Shown: one piece after another, positions 1-8,242 of the stretch
Layout: every line of letters starts with the position of its first letter
How positions within the stretch are numbered: position 1 is the stretch's first letter
Assembly: GCF_017329565.1 (NCBI RefSeq)
Contig: NZ_JAFMTT010000024.1
Strand: one strand, 5' to 3'
Source: Alicyclobacillus mali
Lineage (GTDB): Bacteria; Bacillota; Bacilli; Alicyclobacillales; Alicyclobacillaceae
DNA length: 33,959 nt
The notes under the pieces: model-generated
Told to the model about the DNA's origin: nothing
Database searches by the model: none
What the model saw: only the letters and a program-made list of their open reading frames with translations
Program-made: the position numbers and the translations under genes

Positions 1-1479
1 AAGCGCCGCAAGACTCAGGCTGAGTCGGACAGCATCCAGCTCCCGTTGTTCAACGAAGCCGAAATCGAAGCGGACGCCCAAGCTTCGGAAGAGACCGGGG
101 AAGCCGATGCAGAAGCGACGTCAGAAGGCGTGGAGACGGAGACCATCACGTATGAGCGCCGGAAGCCTCGTGCGGCGCGGGAACGTGACGCCTGGCTGTA
201 TCAGGGCGAGGCAGACGAGGTCGTTGAATACCGACTGTCAGATGACGAGCGAGTCCGCCCGAAATGTGCGGGTGAACTGCATGAGATGAGCCGTGAGGTC
301 ACGCGGCGCGTGAAAATCATCCCGGCGCAGATGAAAAAAGTCGAGTACGTGCGGTACGTGTACGCCTGTCGGCACTGTGAAGCGCAAGACGTGGAGACCC
401 CTGTGGTGCGCGCGCCGATGCCGAAGCCGGTGCAGGCGAAGAGTCTCGCGACGCCGGAAGCGGTCGCCTATGTGATGACGAAGAAATTTGTCGACGGGAT
501 GCCGCTGTATCGGCAAGAGCAACAGTTTGCGCGGCACGGGTATCCGCTGTCCCGCCAGACGCTGGCGAATTGGGTGGTGCACGCGGCGGAGACATGGTTA
601 GAGCCGCTCTATGCGAAATTGCGCCAAGTGCTCTTGGCTCAGCGCTATCTACATGCGGACGAAACGACCCTGCAAGTGTTACATGAAGCCGGGCGCGCAG
701 CGCAGACCCAGTCGTACATGTGGGTATATCGCAGCAGTATGAATGGACCGCCCATTGTCCTGTACGATTACCAGGAAACGCGAAGTGCGGACCATCCGCG
801 GCGGTTCTTGGCAGGGTTTCAAGGGTATCTGCACGTGGATGGATACGCGGGATATGAGGGCTTACCGGATGTCACCCTTGTCGGATGTTGGGCACATGCG
901 CGGCGGAAATTTGACGAAGCCCTCAAGGCAGTGCCTCCCAAGGAGCGAAAGGGCAAGACGGCGGCAGAAGAAGGACTGTCCTTCTGCAACGCGCTGTATG
1001 CGGTGGAGAAGAAGCTGAAGAACGCAAGCGCCGAAGAGCGGCAACGTGTGCGGATGGCCAAAAGTAAGCCCATCCTGGACGCGTTTTTGGCATGGCTTGA
1101 AAAGCAGGAACAGCAGGTGTTGCCGAAAAGCGCGTTAGGACGAGCGGTGAGCTATGTCCTGAAGCAGTGGCCCAAGCTGATTCGGTACGTCGAAGATGGG
1201 CATTTGGAGATCGACAACAACCGCTGCGAGCGGTCATTGAAGCCGTTTGTGATCGGACGGAAGAACTGGCTTTTTGCCAATACGCCGCGTGGAGCGCGAG
1301 CCAGTGCTGTGACATACAGCATTGTGGAGACGGCGAAGGAAAACGGACTGAATCCGACCGCGTATCTCACGTATCTCTTTGAACGGATGCCGAACATGGA
1401 TCTGATGGATGAGGCGGCGTTGGCGCCGTTGTTACCGTGGTCGACGGTGCTTCCTGAGGGGATTCGAGTGAAGAGGTGA
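1..1479 (+). CDS. IS66-family transposase (TnpC), 5' end outside the window
   Basis: This is the DDE transposase of an IS66-type element. The frame is open to base 1, so the true start lies upstream; the first in-window start-like codon is a TTG at 46. The sequence before it (a QLPLFNEAE motif) is already typical of the acidic linker of IS66 transposases. After the linker come a zinc-finger-like region (CRHCEA near 370), the catalytic core with HADETT (Asp at 658-660), a VDGYAGY motif near 838, a CWAHARRKF motif near 888 and the Glu-containing DNNRCERSLKPF motif near 1213. The C-terminus looks intact. A stem-loop follows 19 bases after the stop. The accessory genes tnpA and tnpB and both terminal repeats are not visible. 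Confidence 0.9.
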   Translation, partial: KRRKTQAESDSIQLPLFNEAEIEADAQASEETGEADAEATSEGVETETITYERRKPRAARERDAWLYQGEADEVVEYRLSDDERVRPKCAGELHEMSREVTRRVKIIPAQMKKVEYVRYVYACRHCEAQDVETPVVRAPMPKPVQAKSLATPEAVAYVMTKKFVDGMPLYRQEQQFARHGYPLSRQTLANWVVHAAETWLEPLYAKLRQVLLAQRYLHADETTLQVLHEAGRAAQTQSYMWVYRSSMNGPPIVLYDYQETRSADHPRRFLAGFQGYLHVDGYAGYEGLPDVTLVGCWAHARRKFDEALKAVPPKERKGKTAAEEGLSFCNALYAVEKKLKNASAEERQRVRMAKSKPILDAFLAWLEKQEQQVLPKSALGRAVSYVLKQWPKLIRYVEDGHLEIDNNRCERSLKPFVIGRKNWLFANTPRGARASAVTYSIVETAKENGLNPTAYLTYLFERMPNMDLMDEAALAPLLPWSTVLPEGIRVKR

Positions 1480-1877
1480 AATTTCAAATTCATCAGCGAA
1501 GGCCCTGCCGGCGACGGCGGGCCTTTCGTATGGAAGGACGAGTCCTTGAGCACCCATGCGGAGCCGGGCGGATGCTCAGCCCCACGCCTGACACATGAGT
1601 CAAGGTGTAGTTCGGTTGACGTTTACGAAATGACAGAGGTGCAAATCTCGCGCACGCAGGCTGTCAACAGTACGCGAGCTATTCACAGGTCCCGTGAATC
1701 CGCACGAGCAAGGGATTCGTGGGGCTTTGTGTGACTCCGAAGTGTTGAATGCGAGTCTAACTCGATTAAGATGAAGAAGAGACTCATTGGAACCAAGTCA
1801 GACCGTGCTGATGGACGATCAAATCCCGCAGAATAGAACTCCTGTGGGCTTAGTAATACTAGCATATGAGGTGAGCG
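1480..1877. other. Intergenic region between IS66 and the LytTR gene
   Basis: No convincing gene. Besides the stem-loop at 1499-1526 it holds a 14-base palindrome (AAGGAC-GA-GTCCTT, 1534-1547), a wobble-containing hairpin (1691-1701 with 1713-1723) and a possible promoter for the next gene, TTGAAT (1745-1750), 16-base spacer, TAAGAT (1767-1772). The right end of the IS66 element should lie here, but no terminal repeat could be recognised because the partner end is outside the window. Confidence 0.4.
1499..1526 (+). terminator. Stem-loop after the IS66 transposase
   Basis: AAGGCCC-T-GCCG (1499-1510) pairs with CGGC-GGGCCTT (1515-1525) around a GCGA loop, with one bulged T. Only a short T stretch follows. 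It probably ends transposase transcription. Confidence 0.55.
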
Positions 1878-2546
1878 ATGCACATGGAAGATCTACCCCT
1901 TCTAATGGACTTGCCATCCATGCTGACCGACTGGGTTCCTAAAGTTGCTTCTATTGCAGTTGCAAGTGAAGGAAAATACATTTTTTATCACGCTGGTGAG
2001 TACGATTTGCGTTTGCGTCCTGGAGATCTCGTGCGTCCTGGAAGCGTAGCCAATCGTGTGTTTTGCGCAAAGCAGCGCGTAGAGGTCGATGTGGACGAAT
2101 CAGTTTATGGTCTTCCGTACCACGGTGTCGGATATGTTCTTCATGCCCAACCAGGAAGGCAAATGGCTTTAACTATTATTTTGCCGCCAAGATATAAGGT
2201 GAAGTGGATTTCCTATCCCTTTCTCATAGGACGCAGAGAAGATGTATGGTATCCAATTCATTTTCAGGATATTGTTTGGCTCGAAAGTTATGAGAAGCAA
2301 ACGTGGATTCATACGGTAGAGGCTTCATATACCACTCATCTTCCGTTGCACATCTTGGAGCACGAGCTAGCCCAGCATCAGTTCCTGCGCATTCACCGGT
2401 CGTATATCGTCAACGTAGCCTGGATCAAGAGAATTGAACGTGATTTTCATTCTGGGCTTTTAATAATCCTCCAACTCCCTACAGAACAAAAATTACCTGT
2501 TTCTCAGACCTACGTACGTTTTGTTCGTGAAAAGCTCGGTTTTTGA
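1878..2546 (+). CDS. LytTR-domain transcriptional regulator with an N-terminal sensor-like domain
   Basis: The C-terminal half (about residues 118-222) is a LytTR DNA-binding domain. It shows the DIVWLES strand and the signature RIHRSYIVN (171-179), and ends in a typical VRFVREKLG helix. No response-regulator receiver domain precedes it. The N-terminal ~110 residues contain a pattern (LRLRPGDLV, then VDESVYGLPYHGVGYVL) like small-ligand sensor domains found with some chemotaxis receptors and one-component regulators; this is my reading and not a certain family assignment. GAGGTGA at 1868-1874 serves the ATG at 1878; an in-frame ATG at 1884 is an alternative start. It is followed in the same direction by the CoA-transferase and formate dehydrogenase genes, so a role as their regulator is a reasonable inference. 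Confidence 0.85.
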   Translation: MHMEDLPLLMDLPSMLTDWVPKVASIAVASEGKYIFYHAGEYDLRLRPGDLVRPGSVANRVFCAKQRVEVDVDESVYGLPYHGVGYVLHAQPGRQMALTIILPPRYKVKWISYPFLIGRREDVWYPIHFQDIVWLESYEKQTWIHTVEASYTTHLPLHILEHELAQHQFLRIHRSYIVNVAWIKRIERDFHSGLLIILQLPTEQKLPVSQTYVRFVREKLGF

Positions 2547-2755
2547 ATCGATAGGCTCAACACAAAAGTGGAAGTCGAGAGATAGGCTGCCCTTTGTAAC
2601 AGTGCCCCTTATTTCGCTCATGGTTTATCCGAATATATTACGTTTCGTCGCAAAATATGTCTTTCCGTCAGAAATCAGATGCACGCTTTGAGACGGGGGG
2701 TTACATTGAAAGGCGATAGCATCGAATTCGCTTTCATACAAAATGAGGTGGGAAC

Positions 2756-4324
2756 GTGTTTGAGGACAGGATTCGTAATGTGTCTCTCCGTTCTCGAGTA
2801 TTATCGGTGGATGAGGTACAGGGTTGGATACATGACGGCATGACAATCGCGGTGAGTGGGTTCACAAAGTCGGGTGATGCCAAAGCTGTGTTGAAGGCGC
2901 TATCAAGGAGAATCTCAGAGACAAATGAACATACTCGGATTCGCCTACTGTCTGGAGCATCATTGGGAGATACAGATAAGATATTGGCGGAAAAGGGAGT
3001 AATGTCTTTTCGTCTTCCATTTCAATCGGAACCGTTCCTCCGAGACAGGATCAATCGAGGCGATATCGAGTATGTCGACCAACATCTTAGCGAGACAGCT
3101 GAATGGGTTCGGAGCGGATGGTTCGGTAAGATTGACTTTGCAATCATTGAGGCGACAGCCATCACAGAAGATGGGGGAATTATTCCAACGACCTCAGTAG
3201 GGAATAGCCCCATTTTTGTAGAGAAGGCTGACAAAGTTATTGTAGAGATCAATTTGTCTGCGCCTCTAGACTTAGAGGGAGTTCATGATATTTATGTACC
3301 TGCGGCGAGACCTCACCGTAAGCCCATTCCCTTAGTCAACGTAGCGGATCGAATTGGGACACCTTATATTCCTTGTTCTCCAGAAAAGATTGTAGCGATT
3401 GTCCTTTCGGCTGAGGAGGATACACCTTCAACGGTGTCAGCTGCTGATCCTGACACGCATGCAATGGCTGAATTCATTCAGGAATTTTTGGTTCATGAGG
3501 TCCGCCGAGGCCGTTTGCCCAGGCATATCGGTCCTCTGCAAATCGGCATTGGATCTGTGACGAACGCAGTGTTGAGTGGATTCGAAAATAGTCCCTTTGA
3601 CAGATTGGAACTTTATACAGAAGTCATGCAAGATGCGGCCTTTGAACTTCTAGATGCCGGTAAGGTGCAGTTAGCCTCTAGCTGTTCGTTTACACTCTCA
3701 CGTTCAATGCGCGAGCATGTTTTGTCGCATCTTGGACAATATAAAAACCGAGTGGTGCTCCGGCCTCAGGAGATTTCCAACCACCCTGAAATCGTGCGGC
3801 GTTTGGGTGTGATTGCCATCAACGCGGCTTTAGAGGTCGATATATATGGAAACGTGAATTCCACACACGTATTTGGGACGCGCATGATGAATGGTATCGG
3901 CGGGTCTGGCGATTTTGCGCGCAACGCAGCCCTCTCCATATTCGTGACGAGATCCATAGAAAAAGGAGGAAGAATTTCTAGTATTGTTCCGTTTGTCACA
4001 CACGTCGACCACCCAGAGCATGATGTAGACGTCATTGTGACGGAACGTGGAATCGCCGACTTGCGCGGTTTGAGTCCTCGGCAGCGCGCGCGTGAAATCA
4101 TCAGTCACCTAGTTCACCCCGATTATAAGGACGAGCTCATAGAGTATGTGCGACGAGCTGAGTCCTTGGGAGGTCATACGCCTCATGTGCTTAGCGAAGC
4201 ATGGGATTGGCATTTTCGGATGCTGAAATATGGTGACATGCGTTCTTTGGTACATGCTGCCCAATCCGATGTACTCGAGTTCGCAAGTCAGTATCGTCGC
4301 GAGCCATTCCGAGTCCGACGATGA
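2756..4324 (+). CDS. Acetyl-CoA hydrolase/CoA-transferase family protein
   Basis: Family enzymes move CoA between acyl groups (for example succinyl-CoA and acetate) through a glutamyl-CoA thioester, and act in the cytoplasm. The 522-residue length and two-domain layout fit the ACH1/Cat1/succinate CoA-transferase family. The expected catalytic Glu is E289 in LYTEVMQ, and the glycine-rich CoA-binding motif GIGGSGDF is at 380-387. TSVGNSP (146-152) and TERGIADLRG near the C-terminus are further family hallmarks. The start is GTG with GAGGTGG at 2745-2751. The gene lies between the LytTR regulator and the formate dehydrogenase genes, which suggests control of acetyl-CoA/acetate flow tied to formate metabolism. 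The substrate pair cannot be read from sequence. Confidence 0.88.
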   Translation: MFEDRIRNVSLRSRVLSVDEVQGWIHDGMTIAVSGFTKSGDAKAVLKALSRRISETNEHTRIRLLSGASLGDTDKILAEKGVMSFRLPFQSEPFLRDRINRGDIEYVDQHLSETAEWVRSGWFGKIDFAIIEATAITEDGGIIPTTSVGNSPIFVEKADKVIVEINLSAPLDLEGVHDIYVPAARPHRKPIPLVNVADRIGTPYIPCSPEKIVAIVLSAEEDTPSTVSAADPDTHAMAEFIQEFLVHEVRRGRLPRHIGPLQIGIGSVTNAVLSGFENSPFDRLELYTEVMQDAAFELLDAGKVQLASSCSFTLSRSMREHVLSHLGQYKNRVVLRPQEISNHPEIVRRLGVIAINAALEVDIYGNVNSTHVFGTRMMNGIGGSGDFARNAALSIFVTRSIEKGGRISSIVPFVTHVDHPEHDVDVIVTERGIADLRGLSPRQRAREIISHLVHPDYKDELIEYVRRAESLGGHTPHVLSEAWDWHFRMLKYGDMRSLVHAAQSDVLEFASQYRREPFRVRR

Positions 4325-4579
4325 TGGTTGGGAAAAATGCGTAGACTCAACGGAACGATGCGGTGATTTATAGAAACGCCGCCTGCTGGATTACCCTTCG
4401 TGTACGTCGCATGTGTGGACTGCCTCGTTGAGGTCCAAACTCGGACGACATGGTCAGATATCCGTACGCGTGCGGTGCGCCCGGTGACGAAGTACGAAGT
4501 GCCCGGCAGACGGAATCGGCGTGCAGCGCACGAGCACGAGGTTTGAGGTTTGTAGATACTACGTAAGTCATCCACAAGC

Positions 4580-4612
4580 CCCCCGAGCCTTCATGGGCAA
4601 AAGGTTCGGGGG
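4580..4612 (+). terminator. Probable terminator upstream of the DUF2294 gene
   Basis: A 12-bp stem, left arm 4580-4591 and right arm 4601-4612, with one G-U pair and a nine-base loop. The tail is only moderately T-rich, so efficiency is uncertain. It would separate the CoA-transferase transcript from the next unit. Confidence 0.55.
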
Positions 4613-4642
4613 ATTGTATGTATACGAAATGTCGAAGCCGGG

Positions 4643-4672
4643 TTGATCTGGGTTATGATAACCTCGTATGAT
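4643..4672 (+). promoter_or_regulatory. Sigma-A-like promoter with a palindrome in its spacer
   Basis: TTGATC (4643-4648), 18-base spacer, TATGAT (4667-4672), about 75 bases before the DUF2294 start. The spacer contains the perfect inverted repeat GGTTAT-G-ATAACC (4651-4663), placed where a bound protein would block or remodel the promoter. Confidence 0.55.
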
Positions 4673-4747
4673 GTGAGCATAATCCCTCTCGTTTGCACAG
4701 AAGACGAGCACGAATGATCACAAAGAGCGGTGAGGGGGGATTCACAA

Positions 4748-5116
4748 GTGATTGCCTTAAGGGTTACGCATCAATTCAGCAATCTTGTACGAGAAATACG
4801 GAAGAAGTACGTGGGCAAGGGACCTGAACACATAACAACGAGGTTTATGGGGCCGTGGGTTGCTTGTGAAATGAAAGGCAATCTTACCAGTGTAGAAAGA
4901 TTTGCTATTCGATCGGAAGAAGGCAGGCGGATTGTCCGAGAACTTCGAACAAGCTTTATCAAGGAACTGTATAACGATGCAGATATCAGAACTCAAGTTG
5001 AACAGTTGGTCCATGCTAAATTGGTTACTATTTTTTGCGATTATGATATCGACCTGGATACAGCCTTTACGGTTTATGTTTTTGACCGTCCGTTAGGACT
5101 GGACGATCAAGAGTAA
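4748..5116 (+). CDS. DUF2294 family protein
   Basis: A small cytoplasmic protein of about 122 residues resembling the DUF2294 family (B. subtilis YbcI type). Family-like features are KKYVGKGPEHITTRF near the N-terminus, the middle segment LTSVERFA, and the EEGRRIVRELR helix, followed by an HAKLVTIFCDYDIDLDTAF segment. The biochemical role of the family is not known to me. I chose GTG 4748 because GAGGGGGGA at 4732-4740 precedes it by seven bases; the longer frame from GTG 4730 has no ribosome binding site. It directly precedes the formate dehydrogenase gene, with a terminator-like hairpin between them, which suggests a link to that enzyme. Confidence 0.75.
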   Translation: MIALRVTHQFSNLVREIRKKYVGKGPEHITTRFMGPWVACEMKGNLTSVERFAIRSEEGRRIVRELRTSFIKELYNDADIRTQVEQLVHAKLVTIFCDYDIDLDTAFTVYVFDRPLGLDDQE

Positions 5117-5187
5117 ACGTGCTACGCTTGGATTAAGCGGTTCATATCCTGTGGATTGGTGAAGAAGCACAGGAAGTGCTTTGAACT

Positions 5188-5242
5188 ACTCCACTAAAAC
5201 CTAGCCTTCAGTAATAGGAGGCCGGTTTTAGTGGAGTTTTTT
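5188..5242 (+). terminator. Perfect 14-bp terminator/attenuator hairpin directly before the FDH gene
   Basis: ACTCCACTAAAACC (5188-5201) is exactly complementary to 5224-5237, and the arm runs into six T residues (5237-5242). A short inner GCC/GGC pairing (5204-5206 with 5220-5222) extends it. The FDH ribosome binding site GGAGG follows at 5246-5250 and its ATG at 5258. Any transcript reaching FDH from upstream must read through this hairpin, so it is either an attenuator or the terminator of the DUF2294 gene. A smaller hairpin (AAGCAC-aggaa-GTGCTT, 5165-5181) precedes it. Confidence 0.75.
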
Positions 5243-5257
5243 ATTGGAGGTGCAGTC

Positions 5258-8242
5258 ATGACAAGTCCTGCTTTGCAATTTTCTGTGGTAATCGACGGGG
5301 AAAAGATAACAGTCTCGGAAGGACAGACGATTCTGGAAACGATAATGCAGAAAGGTATTGACCATCCTCACGTCTGTTATCACCCTAATATGGGACCCAT
5401 TCAAACATGTGATACCTGTATGGTGGAAGTGAATGGAGAGTTGGTGCGGGCATGCTCGACCAAGGTAGATGAGGGGATGAACATTCAAACCTCATCTGAA
5501 CTTGCAGTTGCTGCGCGCGTTGAGGCGATGAACCGAATTCTCGAGAACCACATGCTCTACTGTACCGTTTGTGATAACAACAATGGCAACTGTGTTCTTC
5601 ATAATACCGCACAGCTCATGAAAATTGAGCATCAAAAGTACCCTTACCGTCCCAAGGGGTACGAGAAAGACATGTCCAATCCGTTTTACCGGTACGATCC
5701 AGATCAATGCATCCTCTGCGGACGGTGTGTTGAGGCTTGCCAAAATCTTCAGGTGAACGAAACGTTGTCCATTGACTGGGAGCGGGATATACCCCGAGTC
5801 ATCTGGGATAACGATGTTCCCATCGATGAATCTTCCTGTGTCTCCTGCGGACACTGCGTCACCGTTTGTCCGACCAATGCCCTGATGGAGAAGTCCATGC
5901 TCGGAGAAGCTGGTTTTCTGTCAAGCACTCCTTCTCACGTGCTGAATCCCATGATTGATCTCGTCAAGCAGGTTGAACCTGGATACGGTGGGATTTTTGC
6001 GATTTCGGAAGTTGAGTCCGCCATGCGAGAGCAGCGGATTCGGAAGACGAAGACAGTGTGCACATTCTGCGGTGTAGGATGCTCATTTGACGTTTGGACG
6101 AAGGGGCGGAAGATCCTAAAGATCGAACCTACAGAAAAGGCGCCTGTAAACGGAATTTCCACGTGTGTAAAAGGGAAGTTTGGATGGGATTTTGTTAATA
6201 GCGAGGAGCGGCTCACCAAACCTTTGATCCGGCGCGGGGATTCGTTTGTCGAAGCGACATGGGATGAAGTGCTGGACTTGATTGCCGAGAAATTTCAAGA
6301 GATCAAACGAACATACGGTCCAGATGCCCTCGGTTTCATTTCCTCCTCGAAAGTGACGAACGAAGAAAACTACTTGATGCAAAAGCTCGCTCGCTCAGTG
6401 ATTGGTACCAACAACGTGGACAATTGTTCCCGTTATTGCCAATCTCCTGCGACAGATGGTTTGATGCGAACGGTGGGGCTTGCCGGAGATTCCGGGACGA
6501 TTCAGGATATTGCGAAGGCAGGGCTTGTGATCATCGTGGGCGCCAATCCCGCTGAGGCGCATCCGGTGCTTGCAACGCGAGTGAAACGTGCCCATAAACT
6601 CCACGGTCAAAAGTTGATCGTGGTTGACTTGCGCAAGCACGAAATGGCGGAACGCGCAGATCTCTTCGTACGACCGAAGCAGGGAACAGATCACGTATGG
6701 CTTTCTGCAGTAACGAAATACATTATCGATCAAGAATGGCATGATAAGAAATTTTTAAGCGAAAGGGTTGTGGGGTATGACGAGTACAGGAAATCGCTTA
6801 GTAAGTACACGCTTGATTATGCGGAAGAGATCACAGGCATTTCGAAGGCGGATTTGATTCAAATCGCGACGATGATTCACGAAGCGAACGGGGTTGCTGT
6901 GTTGTGGGCCATGGGTGTTACGCAGCATTGTGGTGGAAGTGAGACCAGCGCTTCAATCAGTGACTTGCTATTAGTCACGGGCAACTACGGCCGCCCGGGA
7001 GCCGGCGCGTTCCCGCTGCGTGGTCACAACAATGTCCAAGGCGCTTGTGACTTTGGCACGTTGCCAAACTGGCTGCCTGGGTATCAACTGGTGAGTGATA
7101 AAGTCTCCAGGAAGAAATTTGAAGACGTTTGGGGTACGCCGCTTCCAACGACGCCTGGAATGGACAATCAGCAGATGTTGAATGCCATCCTCGAAGGTAA
7201 ACTTCGTGGAATGTACCTCGTGGGAGAAGACATGGCGTGGGTCGATACGAACGCGAACCACGTCCATGAAGCGCTCAGTCAGTTGGAGTTCTTTGTAGTA
7301 CAGGACGTATTTTTCACGAAGACAGCTCAGTTTGCGGATGTAGTGCTTCCCGCCAGTCCGAGTTTGGAAAAAGAAGGTACTTTCACAAACACCGAACGAC
7401 GTATTCAACGTTTGTATCAAGTGTTTGAGCCCCTCGGGGAGTCCAAGCCGGACTGGGAGATTATTTGCGCGATCGCGAATCGGTTGGGTGCAGGTTGGAC
7501 GTACCAGCATCCGAGCGAAATCATGGCCGAAGCTGCGAAAGTCGCACCCATCTTCGCAGGCGTGACTTACGACCGGCTCGAGGGCTATAACAGTCTCCTC
7601 TGGCCTGTTGCGCCGGACGGAACCGATACACCGTTGTTGTACACAGAAGGATTTGGGTTCTCCGATGGGAAGGCTCGGTTGGCTTTGCCAAACTGGGTTC
7701 CGCCAATGACACCCGACGAAGAATACGATTTGCATTTGAACAATGGGCGTTTGCTCGAGCATTTTCACGAAGGAAACATGACGGACAAGTCCCCAGGTCT
7801 GCGAAAGAAAGTTCCGGATACGTTTGTGGAGATCTCGCTGGAGTTGGCCAAGGAACGCGGTATCGAAGACGGAGCCCTGGTTCGGCTGGTGTCGCGCTAC
7901 GGATCGGTCAAGGTCCGGGCGGTTGTCACCGACAGAGTTCGCGGCAAGGAATTGTATCTGCCGATGAACACCACGAGCGACCAGTCAGCCGTGAACCTGT
8001 TAACGGGCTCGGCGACAGATGTCCGTACGAACACTCCTGCGTACAAGGAAACTTTCGTACGGATGGAGGTGCTTCAACCGAACGGGCGGAGACCGTTACC
8101 ACGCAACAACCCGCGGTTTGGGAAGCGCAATCCGCAACGCGGTGTCGAAGTGGAACGGAAATGGAAGCGGCCTGGATACATTCCGGTAGAAGAACAAGCG
8201 CGGAGGGTTGTCACAAGTGGCACGTCCAATCACCAACATTAA
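5258..8242 (+). CDS. Formate dehydrogenase catalytic subunit (NuoG-like, multi-Fe-S, molybdopterin)
   Basis: It should oxidise formate to CO2 at a Mo/W-bis-MGD centre and pass electrons along Fe-S clusters. Domains in order, numbered from ATG 5258 (994 residues): 2Fe-2S ferredoxin with C40, C51, C54, C66; His-Cys3 cluster H98, C102, C105, C112; two 4Fe-4S clusters (C151/154/157/161 and C194/197/200/204); the molybdopterin-domain cluster C268, C271, C275, C303; and the active-site segment NCSRYCQSP with C394. The residue after the catalytic Cys is Gln, where E. coli FdhF has His; as I recall this is shared with Bacillus YjgC/YrhE-type enzymes. No signal peptide or Tat motif is present, so it is cytoplasmic. 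GGAGG at 5246-5250 fixes the start. It overlaps the DUF1641 gene, the same pairing as B. subtilis YjgC-YjgD (ForC-ForE). Confidence 0.92.
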   Translation: MTSPALQFSVVIDGEKITVSEGQTILETIMQKGIDHPHVCYHPNMGPIQTCDTCMVEVNGELVRACSTKVDEGMNIQTSSELAVAARVEAMNRILENHMLYCTVCDNNNGNCVLHNTAQLMKIEHQKYPYRPKGYEKDMSNPFYRYDPDQCILCGRCVEACQNLQVNETLSIDWERDIPRVIWDNDVPIDESSCVSCGHCVTVCPTNALMEKSMLGEAGFLSSTPSHVLNPMIDLVKQVEPGYGGIFAISEVESAMREQRIRKTKTVCTFCGVGCSFDVWTKGRKILKIEPTEKAPVNGISTCVKGKFGWDFVNSEERLTKPLIRRGDSFVEATWDEVLDLIAEKFQEIKRTYGPDALGFISSSKVTNEENYLMQKLARSVIGTNNVDNCSRYCQSPATDGLMRTVGLAGDSGTIQDIAKAGLVIIVGANPAEAHPVLATRVKRAHKLHGQKLIVVDLRKHEMAERADLFVRPKQGTDHVWLSAVTKYIIDQEWHDKKFLSERVVGYDEYRKSLSKYTLDYAEEITGISKADLIQIATMIHEANGVAVLWAMGVTQHCGGSETSASISDLLLVTGNYGRPGAGAFPLRGHNNVQGACDFGTLPNWLPGYQLVSDKVSRKKFEDVWGTPLPTTPGMDNQQMLNAILEGKLRGMYLVGEDMAWVDTNANHVHEALSQLEFFVVQDVFFTKTAQFADVVLPASPSLEKEGTFTNTERRIQRLYQVFEPLGESKPDWEIICAIANRLGAGWTYQHPSEIMAEAAKVAPIFAGVTYDRLEGYNSLLWPVAPDGTDTPLLYTEGFGFSDGKARLALPNWVPPMTPDEEYDLHLNNGRLLEHFHEGNMTDKSPGLRKKVPDTFVEISLELAKERGIEDGALVRLVSRYGSVKVRAVVTDRVRGKELYLPMNTTSDQSAVNLLTGSATDVRTNTPAYKETFVRMEVLQPNGRRPLPRNNPRFGKRNPQRGVEVERKWKRPGYIPVEEQARRVVTSGTSNHQH

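Larger units (their letters stand above)
4325..4747. other. Intergenic region before the DUF2294 gene
   Basis: No believable gene; the short minus-strand frames here resemble nothing. The region contains a strong hairpin (4580-4612) and a promoter with an internal palindrome (4643-4672), described separately. Confidence 0.45.

Noticed and set aside
5117..5187. A known riboswitch (molybdenum cofactor or tetrahydrofolate type) in the formate dehydrogenase leader
   Set aside because: The leader is short and matches neither consensus; only simple hairpins are visible.
6971..7768. A 265-codon minus-strand frame inside the formate dehydrogenase gene
   Set aside because: Antisense to a conserved molybdopterin domain, with no motif or binding site of its own.
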